A DNA stretch of 38,159 nt from Chitinophagaceae bacterium (GTDB taxonomy: Bacteria; Bacteroidota; Bacteroidia; Chitinophagales; Chitinophagaceae), in assembly GCA_025363355.1 (NCBI GenBank), contig JANYEB010000266.1, positions 1 to 38,159 on the forward strand. Reading direction: 5' to 3'. Below are positions 23,624 to 32,957 of the stretch, in pieces (the stretch's first letter is position 1; each line of letters starts with the position of its first letter). Below the pieces are notes generated by a model. That model was given only the letters and a program-made list of their open reading frames with translations. It had not been told where the DNA came from and ran no database searches. The position numbers were made by a program, and so were the translations under genes.

Positions 23624-26548
23624 CTAAAACACATTATATCCAAAGCTTACATAGTACATTCCACCAATTTGTGGATTGCCAAATGCACTTCTGTAGTATT
23701 TGTTATAAAGGTTAGTTGCACCTATTTTTAACAAACTTTTGATTGGAGCAAATTTGTAACTAACGAATCCATCAACTGTACCATAAGCAGGCACATCTCC
23801 TGATCCAAAAGTACCTTGCCACTCAAATTTATCCTGCCATCTGTAGTTAGCACCAAAACCCCAATTTTTGTAAACATTACCATTGCTAACGCCAACGTTA
23901 AATCTCAATTTTGGTGTGTTGTATTGTGTAAATAGAGTTGGGTCAACATTGCTTAATTGATCGCCAGAAACATTTGCATTTAACACGTAGCTTTTATAGA
24001 ATTTATATTCTGTGCTAACACCCCAACCAATTGCTTTAACATCGTTTGATGAATTAGTTACAAAAGAATAATTGTCTGTTGTAAAAGGACTAGCTAAATA
24101 TTGAATAGCTGCAAGAGGGTTTGTGCTTTGACCACGACCAACAGCAGTACGACCTATAAAATTTTGAAATTGGCTATAATAAACATAAGCATCAACTAAT
24201 ACATTTTTGCGAATTACACCACGATATCCAAGTTCAAATGAAGTTGAAGTTTCTGGCTTAATAGTTTCAAAAGTTGCCGCTTTTAATACTCCTGGATTTG
24301 GAGCTCCAGCACCTATTGTATTTCTAAACGCAACAATACTTTCTGCAGTATAAGCAGGATTAGAAGAGAAATTATAAAGGGTGTTGAAATTTTGTAGCCC
24401 ACCAATTAAAATTGCAGATGGAGTTCTTAAATTAATCCATTGGTCTTGTAAAGATGGAAAACGATAAGCTTGTTGAACTGATGCACGAACGAAATTATTT
24501 TCAGCAACTTTGTAAGTAGCAGTAAATCTTGGTGTAAATCTGCCATCAAAGTTTTGGCTCTTATCAAATCTTCCAGATAAAGTTAATTTCAATTTATCTT
24601 CTAACAATTTCTTTTGTAATTGAAGGTATCCACCATACTCATCAACACTAATTTTACCAGCAGTATCTGCAAAAATAGTTCCATTAGAATTTAAAGAATA
24701 TTTACGATAGCTAGCACCAATCATTACATCTAAAACTTTAATAGAAGCAAAATTGTATTGACCCTCAAAATGGTAAAGACTTGTATGATCATCAAACTTA
24801 GCACCACCTTTACTAATTGGAGTTCCAATTGCAGTGTTAAACGCATCGTTGAATTGTTGAGTTCCTGGTAAGTATCTACCAGTTTCAGCTTTTGTTCTTG
24901 CAGCACCATGAGCAATTGAAGCATTTTTTGCAGTAGAAGCAGGTAAACCAGCAATGCCTAAATACACTGCACCATAAGTTCCTGTGTATTGTTGAAACCA
25001 ATCTGTATTTGATTTCCAAGCACTGTTAATTGCAACAGCAGCAGTAGTTGCTGTGTATGCATCTCCAGAATTTTCTTGAGTTGTATAAGCTCTTAAAAAC
25101 CAGTTTTTAGCTTTTAATTCAAACTTATATTGACCTAGTTTCAGGTTTTTGATAGAGTATCTATCAGAACCTGTATAAACAGTAGTTCCTGTACCATAAT
25201 TAGCAGTTATTGAAGCCTCAATATCGCTCGTTACTTTATAGTGCAATGCACCATTTAATTTAACATTGTAGTTGTTGTAGTTTACAAGATATTTTTCTTC
25301 ATATCCTGTTCTGCTAACATAACCACCTTCAGCAGTTGCACCTATAAAAGTATTTTTATACGTGTTACCAGCAGCATTACTTGTAGGAATTAAGAAAGGT
25401 AAATAAGGTTGATAAGCAGCAGGTGTGCCAGCAGCAATCATTGCTGGAGTAGCTCCTGCATTTAAAGCTGCATCTAAACCACCAAGTAATACATTAGAAC
25501 CTGGTTGTGCTGCAATTTGAAATCTAACAGCTTGAGCAAAAGCTTGCATACTTGCACTTGCTTCATCTCCAAAAACATTCACACCATCATAATTAGGATC
25601 AGTTGCACGAGTACCATTCTTCAAAGTAGAAAACACATTATTTCTACTTAAATTTCTGTAGTCATTTGCTTGCCAATCTTGTCCAGTTGTAAACTCTGCA
25701 CCAATTTTAAATGCAAATTTTTCTGATACTTTTTTTGCCCATCTAATATCCCAATTATGAAATGCAGATACATCATTTTGTTTAGAATCAATATGGTTTG
25801 CACCAGCTTTAATTTGAAAACTTAAACCTTGATATTTAAATGGATTTTTACTAGTCATTAACAAAGTACCTGTCATACCACCAGAGCCATATAGAGCAGA
25901 TGAAGCACCTTGCAATAACTCAACATTATCAACATCTAATTGTGTTGGGCCAACAATGCTACCAACAGCAAAATTTAAACCTGGAGCTTGGTTATCCATT
26001 CCATCAACTAATTGATTGAAACGTAAATTACCACTACCATTAAAACCTCTTGTACTAATTGTTTTAAAGTTCATACTAGATGTAGTCATATCTACACCTT
26101 TAAAATTTGCCAATGCATCGTAGTAGTTTGGAGCAGCTGCATTGCGAATAGCTGATGGTCCCATTCTTTCTACAGAAACTGGACTTTCTAATATTCTTTC
26201 TTGGGTACGGGTTGCAGAAACTACAATCTCTTGACCCAAAGTTTCAACAGCAGTTAATTCTACTGTAACAGCATCGCCAGAAAACTTAACTTCTTTGCTA
26301 CCATAACCCACAGATGAAAACACCAATGTAAACGGTGGCTTTTGAGTAGTAGAGAATTTAAAGTTTCCTTTATCATCTGTAAATGTTCCAGCTTTTCCGC
26401 CTTTAACAGTTACTGATACAGCAGAGATAGCTTCTCCAGATGTAGCTAGTTTTACACTACCAGAGACAGTAGTGTTAGTTTGTGCAGTTGCAGAAAGTGC
26501 AAAAAGCACGGCAACAAACATTAGTAGCGAACTAAATAATTTTTTCAT
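23624..26548 (-). CDS. TonB-dependent outer-membrane receptor
   Basis: This 974-residue protein has a signal peptide (MKKLFSSLLMFVAVLFALSATAQ), a CarboxypepD_reg-like beta-sandwich (VSGSVKLATSGEAISAVSVT, about 25-105), a plug domain (VSATRTQERILESPVSVERM, then NVELLQGASSALYGSGGMTG, about 120-230), and a 22-strand-type barrel ending in an aromatic residue (YYVSFGYNVF). It would take up a substrate too large for porins across the outer membrane using TonB energy. No SusD partner lies nearby, so it is more likely a siderophore or vitamin-type receptor than a glycan-uptake SusC. Substrate is unknown. I start at ATG 26548. An upstream GTG at 26599 lies inside the -33 promoter element and would disrupt the signal peptide. 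Confidence 0.92.
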   Translation of the reverse strand: MKKLFSSLLMFVAVLFALSATAQTNTTVSGSVKLATSGEAISAVSVTVKGGKAGTFTDDKGNFKFSTTQKPPFTLVFSSVGYGSKEVKFSGDAVTVELTAVETLGQEIVVSATRTQERILESPVSVERMGPSAIRNAAAPNYYDALANFKGVDMTTSSMNFKTISTRGFNGSGNLRFNQLVDGMDNQAPGLNFAVGSIVGPTQLDVDNVELLQGASSALYGSGGMTGTLLMTSKNPFKYQGLSFQIKAGANHIDSKQNDVSAFHNWDIRWAKKVSEKFAFKIGAEFTTGQDWQANDYRNLSRNNVFSTLKNGTRATDPNYDGVNVFGDEASASMQAFAQAVRFQIAAQPGSNVLLGGLDAALNAGATPAMIAAGTPAAYQPYLPFLIPTSNAAGNTYKNTFIGATAEGGYVSRTGYEEKYLVNYNNYNVKLNGALHYKVTSDIEASITANYGTGTTVYTGSDRYSIKNLKLGQYKFELKAKNWFLRAYTTQENSGDAYTATTAAVAINSAWKSNTDWFQQYTGTYGAVYLGIAGLPASTAKNASIAHGAARTKAETGRYLPGTQQFNDAFNTAIGTPISKGGAKFDDHTSLYHFEGQYNFASIKVLDVMIGASYRKYSLNSNGTIFADTAGKISVDEYGGYLQLQKKLLEDKLKLTLSGRFDKSQNFDGRFTPRFTATYKVAENNFVRASVQQAYRFPSLQDQWINLRTPSAILIGGLQNFNTLYNFSSNPAYTAESIVAFRNTIGAGAPNPGVLKAATFETIKPETSTSFELGYRGVIRKNVLVDAYVYYSQFQNFIGRTAVGRGQSTNPLAAIQYLASPFTTDNYSFVTNSSNDVKAIGWGVSTEYKFYKSYVLNANVSGDQLSNVDPTLFTQYNTPKLRFNVGVSNGNVYKNWGFGANYRWQDKFEWQGTFGSGDVPAYGTVDGFVSYKFAPIKSLLKIGATNLYNKYYRSAFGNPQIGGMYYVSFGYNVF

Positions 26549-26573
26549 AAATAGCAATTTTTGATTAGTAGTA

Positions 26574-26602
26574 CAAATTAACGGTGTTAATTCTTTCACA
26601 AA
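26574..26602 (-). promoter_or_regulatory. Promoter of the TonB-dependent receptor gene
   Basis: On the minus strand, TTTG (complement of 26599-26602), 17 bp, then TTAATTTG (complement of 26574-26581), one mismatch from the -7 consensus. The ATG at 26548 follows 25 bp later. Confidence 0.4.
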
Positions 26603-26696
26603 AAATTATTTTATAAGTTTTGCTTTTTTCGTGTACTTGTTACATAGTGTGGATAATCAATTTGTTTATAAGCGAGTTTTCATTTAATGATAATAG

Positions 26697-27041
26697 TTAC
26701 ACCAGTTTATTATTCACAGGAAAAACAACTGTTGCTTCGTGTGTGTCAGCTTCTTCATTGGTTAATAAACAATATGCAATAACAATTAATACATCTCCCA
26801 CCTGAACTTTTCTTGCTGCTGCACCGTTTACACAAATGGTACCAGAACCAGCTTCTCCTTTTATGGTATAAGTTTCAAAACGTTCTCCATTGTTTACATT
26901 AACAACCGATACTTTTTCGTTTACTCTAATACCCGAAGCTTTTAGCAAATCTTCATCAATTGTTATAGAGCCAACATAGTTTAATTCTGCCTGGGTAACA
27001 GTTACACGATGTATTTTGGCTTTTAGCATTTCTATTAGCAT
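26697..27041 (-). CDS. panD: Aspartate 1-decarboxylase
   Basis: This 114-residue enzyme makes beta-alanine from L-aspartate for pantothenate and coenzyme A synthesis. It is made as an inactive proenzyme and self-cleaves between G24 and S25 ([10 protein letters not shown]) to form the pyruvoyl cofactor. Other family features are [14 protein letters not shown] at the N-terminus, [18 protein letters not shown], and [19 protein letters not shown]. The length is close to the usual 115-130. The gene before it (thioredoxin-like) ends 28 bp past this start and is on the same strand, so they may be co-transcribed. The other pantothenate genes are not in the window. Confidence 0.96.
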   Translation of the reverse strand: MLIEMLKAKIHRVTVTQAELNYVGSITIDEDLLKASGIRVNEKVSVVNVNNGERFETYTIKGEAGSGTICVNGAAARKVQVGDVLIVIAYCLLTNEEADTHEATVVFPVNNKLV

Positions 27042-27068
27042 ACTATTTATTTGTTTAAAGTGGCAAAT

Positions 27069-28322
27069 TTACTTCCAAGTTGGTTTGCCTGCTTTCATTT
27101 TATCTAATGTTTCTTGATAAGATTTTTTCTCTGATTCCTTAACTAATTCAAGTGCTTTTGTTTCTATTTCTATAGCTTCTTTGATTTGACCAAGTTTATA
27201 AAGCAGATTGGCATAAGTATCTAAATATGCAGGATTGTCTTTATCTAGTTCTAGACTTTTTTTGCTCCAAGAAAGGGCTTGATTTAAGATAAAATTATCT
27301 GTAACTTTAACAAATCCAAACCAAGCTAAACTATTTAAATCATAGCTCGAAAGTTTTATAATAAAGTTTGAGTCAATATAGGTTTTTACAAGATAATTTA
27401 ATTCGGGGTTTTTCCCATCATCTAAACGTACCCATTGCCACAACAAGAACTTAACACTTGCTTCTTTTCCGTATTTGGGATATTTTGAATCAAACTGTCT
27501 AATTAAATCATCAGCATACATTTTAAAATTGTATACATTATAATAAGTTTCAGAAATCTGTTTACGAATCTCTTGTTTGTAAAAATTTTCCAGTACATCC
27601 CCGTCAATTATTTTTTTCCATATTTCCTGATTGCTATATAAATAATCGAATGCAACTATATGAGAATAAGAGTGCATCAATATGTCTGCATTCTCCTTAG
27701 TAAATAAATTATCTCTTGATTTAATAAATCCAAGCACGTATTTATCTGTACTGTCACTTGCTAGCAGATTGGCATTAAAAAGTTGCTTCAAAAAAGCAGT
27801 ATCTCTATTACCATTTTCAAATTTCTCAATCAAAGCATAAAATCTCTGTTCTTTATCTAAAGCAAGCTTAGATTGTTCTAAAAAGTTAGATTTGAGATAA
27901 TTCCAACTAGTGAATCTGTGTACTAAATTTTCTTCCTCGTCGAAAAATAAATAAGAGGGGTATACTTTAACATTGAGAATTGATACTAATTTTTCAAAGA
28001 AAGCATTAGCATCAGGATTAGCATTTTTATCATAATCTTTTTGGACCAATACGCTGATAAAATTGGAGTTAACAAAACTGCTTACAAGCTTATCCGCAAA
28101 AATTATATTGTAATAATCATTAAAATACTTTATGCCACTTTTGGTGTTTCCATAATTAAAAAGTAAAAAAATATACTTCCCTTCACTTTTTGCTCTTTTA
28201 GCAATTGATTTCCATTTATCAAATGTAATATCCCTTTCAAACTTCACCCCAAGATCATCATTGTAATCTTGCCCATTAACAAAAACAGGAAACAAAAAAA
28301 GTAATACAATAAATTTCTTCAT
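27069..28322 (-). CDS. Exported thioredoxin-fold protein lacking the redox CxxC, with C-terminal TPR
   Basis: This 417-residue protein has a signal peptide (MKKFIVLLFLFPVFVNGQ), a thioredoxin-like domain (about 28-165; FDKWKSIAKRAKSEGKYIFL, then NVKVYPSYLFFDEEENLVHR with the cis-Pro after VKVY), and C-terminal helical repeats ending in a clear TPR (ALSWSKKSLELDKDNPAYLD, then KLGQIKEAIEIETKALEL, about 345-400). The position where the CxxC active site should be reads NYGNTKSG, so it cannot carry out disulfide exchange in the usual way. It may be a binding or scaffold protein in the periplasm. Function is unknown. It is located upstream of panD and downstream of the 21-bp repeat array. Confidence 0.75.
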   Translation of the reverse strand: MKKFIVLLFLFPVFVNGQDYNDDLGVKFERDITFDKWKSIAKRAKSEGKYIFLLFNYGNTKSGIKYFNDYYNIIFADKLVSSFVNSNFISVLVQKDYDKNANPDANAFFEKLVSILNVKVYPSYLFFDEEENLVHRFTSWNYLKSNFLEQSKLALDKEQRFYALIEKFENGNRDTAFLKQLFNANLLASDSTDKYVLGFIKSRDNLFTKENADILMHSYSHIVAFDYLYSNQEIWKKIIDGDVLENFYKQEIRKQISETYYNVYNFKMYADDLIRQFDSKYPKYGKEASVKFLLWQWVRLDDGKNPELNYLVKTYIDSNFIIKLSSYDLNSLAWFGFVKVTDNFILNQALSWSKKSLELDKDNPAYLDTYANLLYKLGQIKEAIEIETKALELVKESEKKSYQETLDKMKAGKPTWK

Positions 28323-28371
28323 TGATGATAAATTGATGTGGTAAACATAAAAAAAATAATCAAAAGAGGCT

Positions 28372-28644
28372 GTTGATATTTCGGTTCACCTAGTTAATAT
28401 TTTTGGCTGCTCTGTTAATATTTTCACTTAATCTTTTATTTAAAACGGTTAAACCGTTGCTATTTTCTCTCACTCCGTTAATATAAATGGTGACACCGTT
28501 GCAGTTTTCGGTCGCTCCGTTAATATTTTCTTAGACTCCGTTGATAAAATCTTAGCCATTTTGTCATAACGGAGTGAATTTTTAAGGTAACGGAGCATTC
28601 TGCAGCTTTAACAACTTTTAAAAAGTTGTCAACGCTAACAGCAA
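28372..28644. repeat. 21-bp phased tandem array with an orientation switch
   Basis: This fills most of the 384-bp gene-free gap after sucB. GTT-initiated units start at 28372, 28393, 28414, 28456, 28477, 28498, 28519 and 28540, every 21 bp (the unit at 28435 is degenerate). The core is GTTAATATTTTC and most units end in CTCC. From about 28570 the same unit appears on the opposite strand, with AAC ending at 28570, 28591, 28612 and 28633, again 21 bp apart. The two halves contain matching inverted segments, for example CACTCCGTTA (28471-28480) with TAACGGAGTG (28567-28576). Reading the units as codons gives heptads such as VNIFLDS, but stops interrupt both strands. Confidence 0.8.
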
Positions 28645-28649
28645 ACAAA

Positions 28650-28680
28650 AATCCCATCAGCTTTTAAAACTGATGGGATT
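28650..28680 (-). terminator. Terminator of the sucA-sucB unit
   Basis: AATCCCATCAG (28650-28660) pairs perfectly with CTGATGGGATT (28670-28680) over 11 bp. On the minus strand it is followed by a T-rich run (TTTTTGTTTG). It lies just past the sucB stop and borders the 21-bp array. Confidence 0.85.
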
Positions 28681-28706
28681 AAAATGTTTTTTATTTATTA
28701 CCCTAT

Positions 28707-29933
28707 TTATAATTCTAACAACGCTTTCACTGGATCTTTTCCAAATAAAAGTAAAGCAGGATTTTCTAATAATTCTTTTACACGAACCAAGAAGCTTACA
28801 CTTTCTCTTCCATCAATAATTCTATGGTCGTAGCTCAATGCCAAATACATCATTGGTCTAATTTCAACCTTACCATTAACAGCCATTGGTCTGTCTTGAA
28901 TTTTGTGCATTCCTAAAATTGCACTTTGTGGAATATTGATAATTGGCGTACTCATTAAACTACCAAACACACCACCATTTGTAATGGTGAAAGTTCCACC
29001 AGTTAAATCATCAGCAGTTAATTTACTATCACGAGCTTTTGCTGCTAAAACACCAACTGTTCTTTCTACATCAGCCATACTCATACTTTCTACATTACGC
29101 ATTACAGGTACTGTTAATCCACGAGGTGTAGAAACAGCAATACTAATATCTGCATAATCGTGATACACTAATTCATCAGCTTCGATATAAGCATTTACAG
29201 TTGGCCATTCGCTTAAAGCAATAGCACAAGCTTTTGCAAAAAAGCTCATAAAGCCAAGGTTCACACCGTGCGTTTCTTTAAATTTATCCTTATTTTTCGC
29301 ACGAATTTCCATTATGGCACCCATATCTACTTCGTTAAAAGTAGTAAGCATTGCAGTGGTGTTTTTTGCTTCAACTAAACGACGACTAATGGTTTTGCGA
29401 AGATTGCTCATCTTCTCTTTTCTAATATTTCTGGTATTTAATTCAGCACCAGCAAATGCTTTTTTTCCAGGATTGCTTAATGCGTCTAACACATCGTTTT
29501 TAAGAATTTTGCCATTATATCCACTTGGTTCAATAGATTTTACATCTACTTTTTTATCTGTAATAATTGCAGATGCAACTGGTGTTGCTTTAACGTCAAC
29601 AGTTGACTGTCGACTGTCAACAGCTGGCTGCTCAACTTTTTTCTCTTCCTTTTTTTCTGTCGTCTGTTGACTGTTATCTGTTGACTTCTCAGGCTTTGCA
29701 GCAGTTTCATCAATTTGTGCAAGGATGCTTCCAATTAAAATGGTATCACCTGCATTTGCAAGTGTTTTTAGAACACCCGCTTTTTCTGCATTTACTTCAA
29801 AAGTTGCTTTCTCACTTTCAAGCTCGGCAATTACTTCATCACGTTCTACATATTGTCCATTTTGTCTTGTCCATTTAAGAAGAGTTACTTCGCTAATGGA
29901 CTCTCCTACTGTTGGTACTTTAATATCTATCAT
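28707..29933 (-). CDS. sucB: Dihydrolipoyllysine-residue succinyltransferase, E2 of 2-oxoglutarate dehydrogenase
   Basis: This 408-residue protein is the core of the 2-oxoglutarate dehydrogenase complex. It passes the succinyl group from lipoamide to CoA in the TCA cycle. Domains: lipoyl domain (1-77) with the modified lysine K42 ([11 protein letters not shown]), a linker, an E3/E1-binding domain (about 128-158, [19 protein letters not shown]), and the catalytic acyltransferase domain (about 175-408) with the active-site [17 protein letters not shown] motif. The linker contains two stretches of tandem-repeat DNA (29595-29625 and 29657-29685) encoding TDNSQQTTE and [10 protein letters not shown]. 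sucA lies 73 bp upstream in the same direction, so the pair is an operon. E3 is not in the window. Confidence 0.95.
   Translation of the reverse strand: MIDIKVPTVGESISEVTLLKWTRQNGQYVERDEVIAELESEKATFEVNAEKAGVLKTLANAGDTILIGSILAQIDETAAKPEKSTDNSQQTTEKKEEKKVEQPAVDSRQSTVDVKATPVASAIITDKKVDVKSIEPSGYNGKILKNDVLDALSNPGKKAFAGAELNTRNIRKEKMSNLRKTISRRLVEAKNTTAMLTTFNEVDMGAIMEIRAKNKDKFKETHGVNLGFMSFFAKACAIALSEWPTVNAYIEADELVYHDYADISIAVSTPRGLTVPVMRNVESMSMADVERTVGVLAAKARDSKLTADDLTGGTFTITNGGVFGSLMSTPIINIPQSAILGMHKIQDRPMAVNGKVEIRPMMYLALSYDHRIIDGRESVSFLVRVKELLENPALLLFGKDPVKALLEL
29595..29685. repeat. GACTGTTGACTGTC-type repeats within the sucB linker
   Basis: Two clusters, at 29595-29625 and 29657-29685, are built from variants of CTGTTGACTGT and GACTGTCGACTGTC with about 30 bp between them. 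They lie wholly in the flexible linker between the lipoyl and E3-binding domains, so they do not break the fold. They look like expanded or inserted dispersed-repeat DNA. Confidence 0.6.
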
Positions 29934-29970
29934 ATAATATTTTAATTCAAAAGTTAAAATTCAAAACCAA

Positions 29971-30005
29971 AAATTAGAAATCTGAAATCTTCAAATTAGA
30001 AATCT
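29971..30005. repeat. Short direct repeat between sucA and sucB
   Basis: AAATTAGAAATCT occurs at 29971-29983 and 29993-30005, 22 bp apart, within the A/T-rich sucA-sucB spacer. It is probably a low-complexity intergenic repeat. The second copy ends 2 bp before the sucA stop codon region. Confidence 0.45.
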
Positions 30006-30006
30006 T

Positions 30007-32760
30007 CTATATCTCAAAAGCCGTTTTAATAATTTCTTCTTGTTCTACTTTATGCACTTTAGCATAACCTGTAGCTGTTGCAGCACTTGCATTTCTGCTA
30101 ATTACGCCAAAGTTAATTCCCTTCACATTCATTTTAAGGAAAGATGCAGCCCCCATGTTTAATGGCTCTTCTTGAACCCAAAACCAAATGGCTCGGCTAT
30201 ACTTTTTATATAAAGCATCCAGTTGTTTTTGAGGTAGCGGATATAACTGTTCAACCCTTACAATTGCTATGTCTTGTCTGTTTTCTTTGGTTTGCTTTTC
30301 TGTCAATTCAAAGTATATTTTACCTGTGCATAACAATACTTTTTTAACAGCAGTTGAGTCTGTTACAAAAGCATCGTCAATAGTTTCTTTAAATTTACCA
30401 TTGGCAAATTCATCAATATGGCTGTAGCTTCCAGGGAATCTTAGGTTTGCTTTCGGAGAAAAGTTAATCAATGGTTTTCTAAACTGCCAAGCAACTTGTC
30501 TGCGTAATGCGTGAAATAAATTAGCAGCAGTTGTAATGTTGGTTACAACCATATTTAACTCGGCACATTGTTGTAAAAATCTTTCCAATCTTGCACTACT
30601 ATGTTCTGGGCCTTGACCCTCGTAGCCATGTGGCAATAACATTGTAACACCATTCATTCTGTTCCACTTTTGTTCACCAGCACTAATAAATTGGTCAATC
30701 ATTGTTTGAGCTCCATTACAAAAGTCGCCAAACTGAGCTTCCCAAATTACCAAAGAATCAGGATTAGCCATTGAATAGCCATATTCAAAACCAAGAACAC
30801 CATATTCGCTCAATAAAGAATTATATATTCTAAACTTAGCTTGGCCTTCTTGAAAATGATCAAGTCTGTTGTAATATTCATCAGTATTTTCGTCTCTTAA
30901 AACAGCGTGTCTATGGCTAAAAGTTCCTCTACGAACATCTTGCCCACTCATTCTCACAATTTTTCCATCAACCAAAATACTTGAATAAGCTAAAAGCTCG
31001 GCAGTTGCCCAATCAATTTTATTTTCTGTTGAAAGAAGTTTTGTTTTCTCCTGCAATAATTTTTCTACTTTTTTTAATGGCGTAAAAGTTTCTGGCCACT
31101 TCATTAAACCATCAAACAATCTTCTAATTTCATCTTCCGCAACTGCTGTAGCTGGAGATGAATCAAAATCTTCATTGGTAGCTTTTCTTAAACTTTTCCA
31201 AGCAATTTCAGGTTGTTGATATTTGTATGGCAATGGATTTTGTTTTACTTCATCCAATCTCTCCTGCAAATCTGCCCAAAACTTTTTCTCCATCGATGTT
31301 GCTAATTCCTTAGCATCAGCTTCTCCATTTTCAATTAAAAAATTGGTATAAACTTCTCTTGGATTTTGATGCTTCTCAATTAAAGCGTATAGATGAGGTT
31401 GTGTATATTTTGGATCATCGCCTTCATTATGTCCATGTCTTCTATAACAAACCATATCAATAAAAATATCGCTGTTAAATTCTTGACGATACTTTGTTGC
31501 TAACTCTGCACATTTTACCACAGCTTCTGCATCGTCTCCATTAACGTGAATCACTGGACATTGCACCATTGCTGCAACAGACGTGCAATAATCTGCACTT
31601 CTTGCCTCATCAAAATCTGTTGTAAAACCTATTTGATTATTGATTACAAAATGGATAGTTCCTCCTGTGTAATAGCCACGAAGTTTGCACATTTGCAATA
31701 CTTCATAAACAATTCCTTGCCCTGCTACAGAAGCATCACCATGGATTAATATTGGCAATATTTTATCGAAATCAGAAGCATATAATGTATCAGCCTTACT
31801 TCTTGCAAAACCAACAACCACAGGATCTACAGCTTCAAGATGCGATGGATTTGGCATTAATTTTAAGTGAATCGTTTTGTCATCAGCAGTTGTAACCTCA
31901 CTACCAAAACCCATATGATATTTTACATCTCCACTGCCCATAGTTTGATCTACTTTAGCAGTACCTTCAAATTCACTAAAAATTTGCTCGTAAGTTTTGC
32001 CCATTATATTGGCAAGAATATTTAAACGACCACGATGTGCCATTCCTATAACCACTTCTTGCACATTATTGTTTGCAGCTGTGTTAATGATAGCATCTAA
32101 CGCAGCAATCGTGCTTTCTCCACCTTCTAGTGAAAAACGTTTTTGCCCAATATATTTTGTGTGAAGAAATTTTTCGAACATCACCCCTTGATTCAGTTTC
32201 TCTAAAATTCTTTTCTTTTGAGTAATTGCAAGAGGTTTAGAAAAAGTTTGTTCAATTTCTTTTTGAAGCCAATTTACTTTTTTGGGGTCAGTAACATAAG
32301 TATATTCTACACCAATATGATTTGCATACGTTTTTTTCAAATGCTCTACTATATTTTGTAGCGATGTTTCTCCTAAACCTAAAAAACTTCCACTTTGAAA
32401 ATTTGTTGTCAAATCAGCGTCAGATAAACCAAAATGCTCAAAATGCAAATTCGCTCCTCTATCTTTTCTTTCTCGAATAGGATTTGTGGTAGCAATTAAA
32501 TGTCCTTTATCTCTGTAGGCAGTGATTAATCTGTAAACACCAACTTCTTTAGACCAATCAACGCTTGAACTGGTAGATTTTTCAACTGCAACACTTTTTT
32601 GACCATTTACAGGAACTGAAACATTTGAAACTGCAAAGTCAAAACCTTCAAAAAATTTCTTTAAATCTGGGTCTGTTGCTTCTGGGTTTTTAACAAATTC
32701 TTGATATAAACTCTCAATATAACTTGGGTGCTGGTTGGTGATGTAGGAAAAATCTTTCAT
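30007..32760 (-). CDS. sucA: 2-oxoglutarate dehydrogenase E1 component
   Basis: This 917-residue thiamine-diphosphate enzyme decarboxylates 2-oxoglutarate and succinylates the lipoyl group of SucB. Features: the N-terminal E2-binding segment (ITNQHPSYIESLYQEF), IGMAHRGRLNILANIMGK, the ThDP/Mg site HGDASVAGQGIVYEV with GTIHFVINNQIGFTTDF, the conserved CYRRHGHNEGDDPKYTQP, and the C-terminal transketolase-like half (GQDVRRGTFSHRHAVL, LLPHGYEGQGPEHSSARLER). Length is normal. It is the first gene of the sucA-sucB operon, with a -7 element about 40 bp upstream of the ATG. It diverges from rpsT. No truncation or missing motif. Confidence 0.97.
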   Translation of the reverse strand: MKDFSYITNQHPSYIESLYQEFVKNPEATDPDLKKFFEGFDFAVSNVSVPVNGQKSVAVEKSTSSSVDWSKEVGVYRLITAYRDKGHLIATTNPIRERKDRGANLHFEHFGLSDADLTTNFQSGSFLGLGETSLQNIVEHLKKTYANHIGVEYTYVTDPKKVNWLQKEIEQTFSKPLAITQKKRILEKLNQGVMFEKFLHTKYIGQKRFSLEGGESTIAALDAIINTAANNNVQEVVIGMAHRGRLNILANIMGKTYEQIFSEFEGTAKVDQTMGSGDVKYHMGFGSEVTTADDKTIHLKLMPNPSHLEAVDPVVVGFARSKADTLYASDFDKILPILIHGDASVAGQGIVYEVLQMCKLRGYYTGGTIHFVINNQIGFTTDFDEARSADYCTSVAAMVQCPVIHVNGDDAEAVVKCAELATKYRQEFNSDIFIDMVCYRRHGHNEGDDPKYTQPHLYALIEKHQNPREVYTNFLIENGEADAKELATSMEKKFWADLQERLDEVKQNPLPYKYQQPEIAWKSLRKATNEDFDSSPATAVAEDEIRRLFDGLMKWPETFTPLKKVEKLLQEKTKLLSTENKIDWATAELLAYSSILVDGKIVRMSGQDVRRGTFSHRHAVLRDENTDEYYNRLDHFQEGQAKFRIYNSLLSEYGVLGFEYGYSMANPDSLVIWEAQFGDFCNGAQTMIDQFISAGEQKWNRMNGVTMLLPHGYEGQGPEHSSARLERFLQQCAELNMVVTNITTAANLFHALRRQVAWQFRKPLINFSPKANLRFPGSYSHIDEFANGKFKETIDDAFVTDSTAVKKVLLCTGKIYFELTEKQTKENRQDIAIVRVEQLYPLPQKQLDALYKKYSRAIWFWVQEEPLNMGAASFLKMNVKGINFGVISRNASAATATGYAKVHKVEQEEIIKTAFEI

Positions 32761-32798
32761 TACTGCTGATGCGTTAGCGACTTTTTTAAAATTGTGGG

Positions 32799-32806
32799 CA
32801 AATATA
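32799..32806 (-). promoter_or_regulatory. -7 element of the sucA-sucB promoter
   Basis: On the minus strand this reads TATATTTG, an exact -7 consensus, 38 bp before the sucA ATG. I see no TTG at -33, so activity may need an activator or a different upstream element. Confidence 0.45.
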
Positions 32807-32903
32807 ATGTTTTGAGGCTTTGTAGATTTGAAGATTGAAGATTGTTTAGGTTTTATTTTTGGGAACGATTACTATCATTCAAAAAACTATTAAATATTTT
32901 TTA

Positions 32904-32933
32904 TTGCTAATTAAACTCATATCCCTACTTTTG
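32904..32933 (+). promoter_or_regulatory. Promoter of rpsT
   Basis: TTG (32904-32906), 19 bp, then TACTTTTG (32926-32933), an exact -7 match. The leader to the rpsT ATG at 32958 would be about 18 nt. Confidence 0.65.
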
Positions 32934-32957
32934 CCGTCCGAAAAAAAATATTTTGAG

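Noticed and set aside
21206-28322. A CRISPR array, prophage or transposon in the middle of the window
   Set aside because: No direct-repeat/spacer pattern, integrase, transposase or capsid-type protein is present. All genes are housekeeping or envelope genes.
28545-28690. Short open frames through the 21-bp array (heptads such as VNIFLDS on the plus strand and MGFLFAVSV at the minus-strand end)
   Set aside because: Stops interrupt both strands, there is no conserved start, and the minus ATG lies in the terminator hairpin. The regularity is better explained by the DNA repeat itself.
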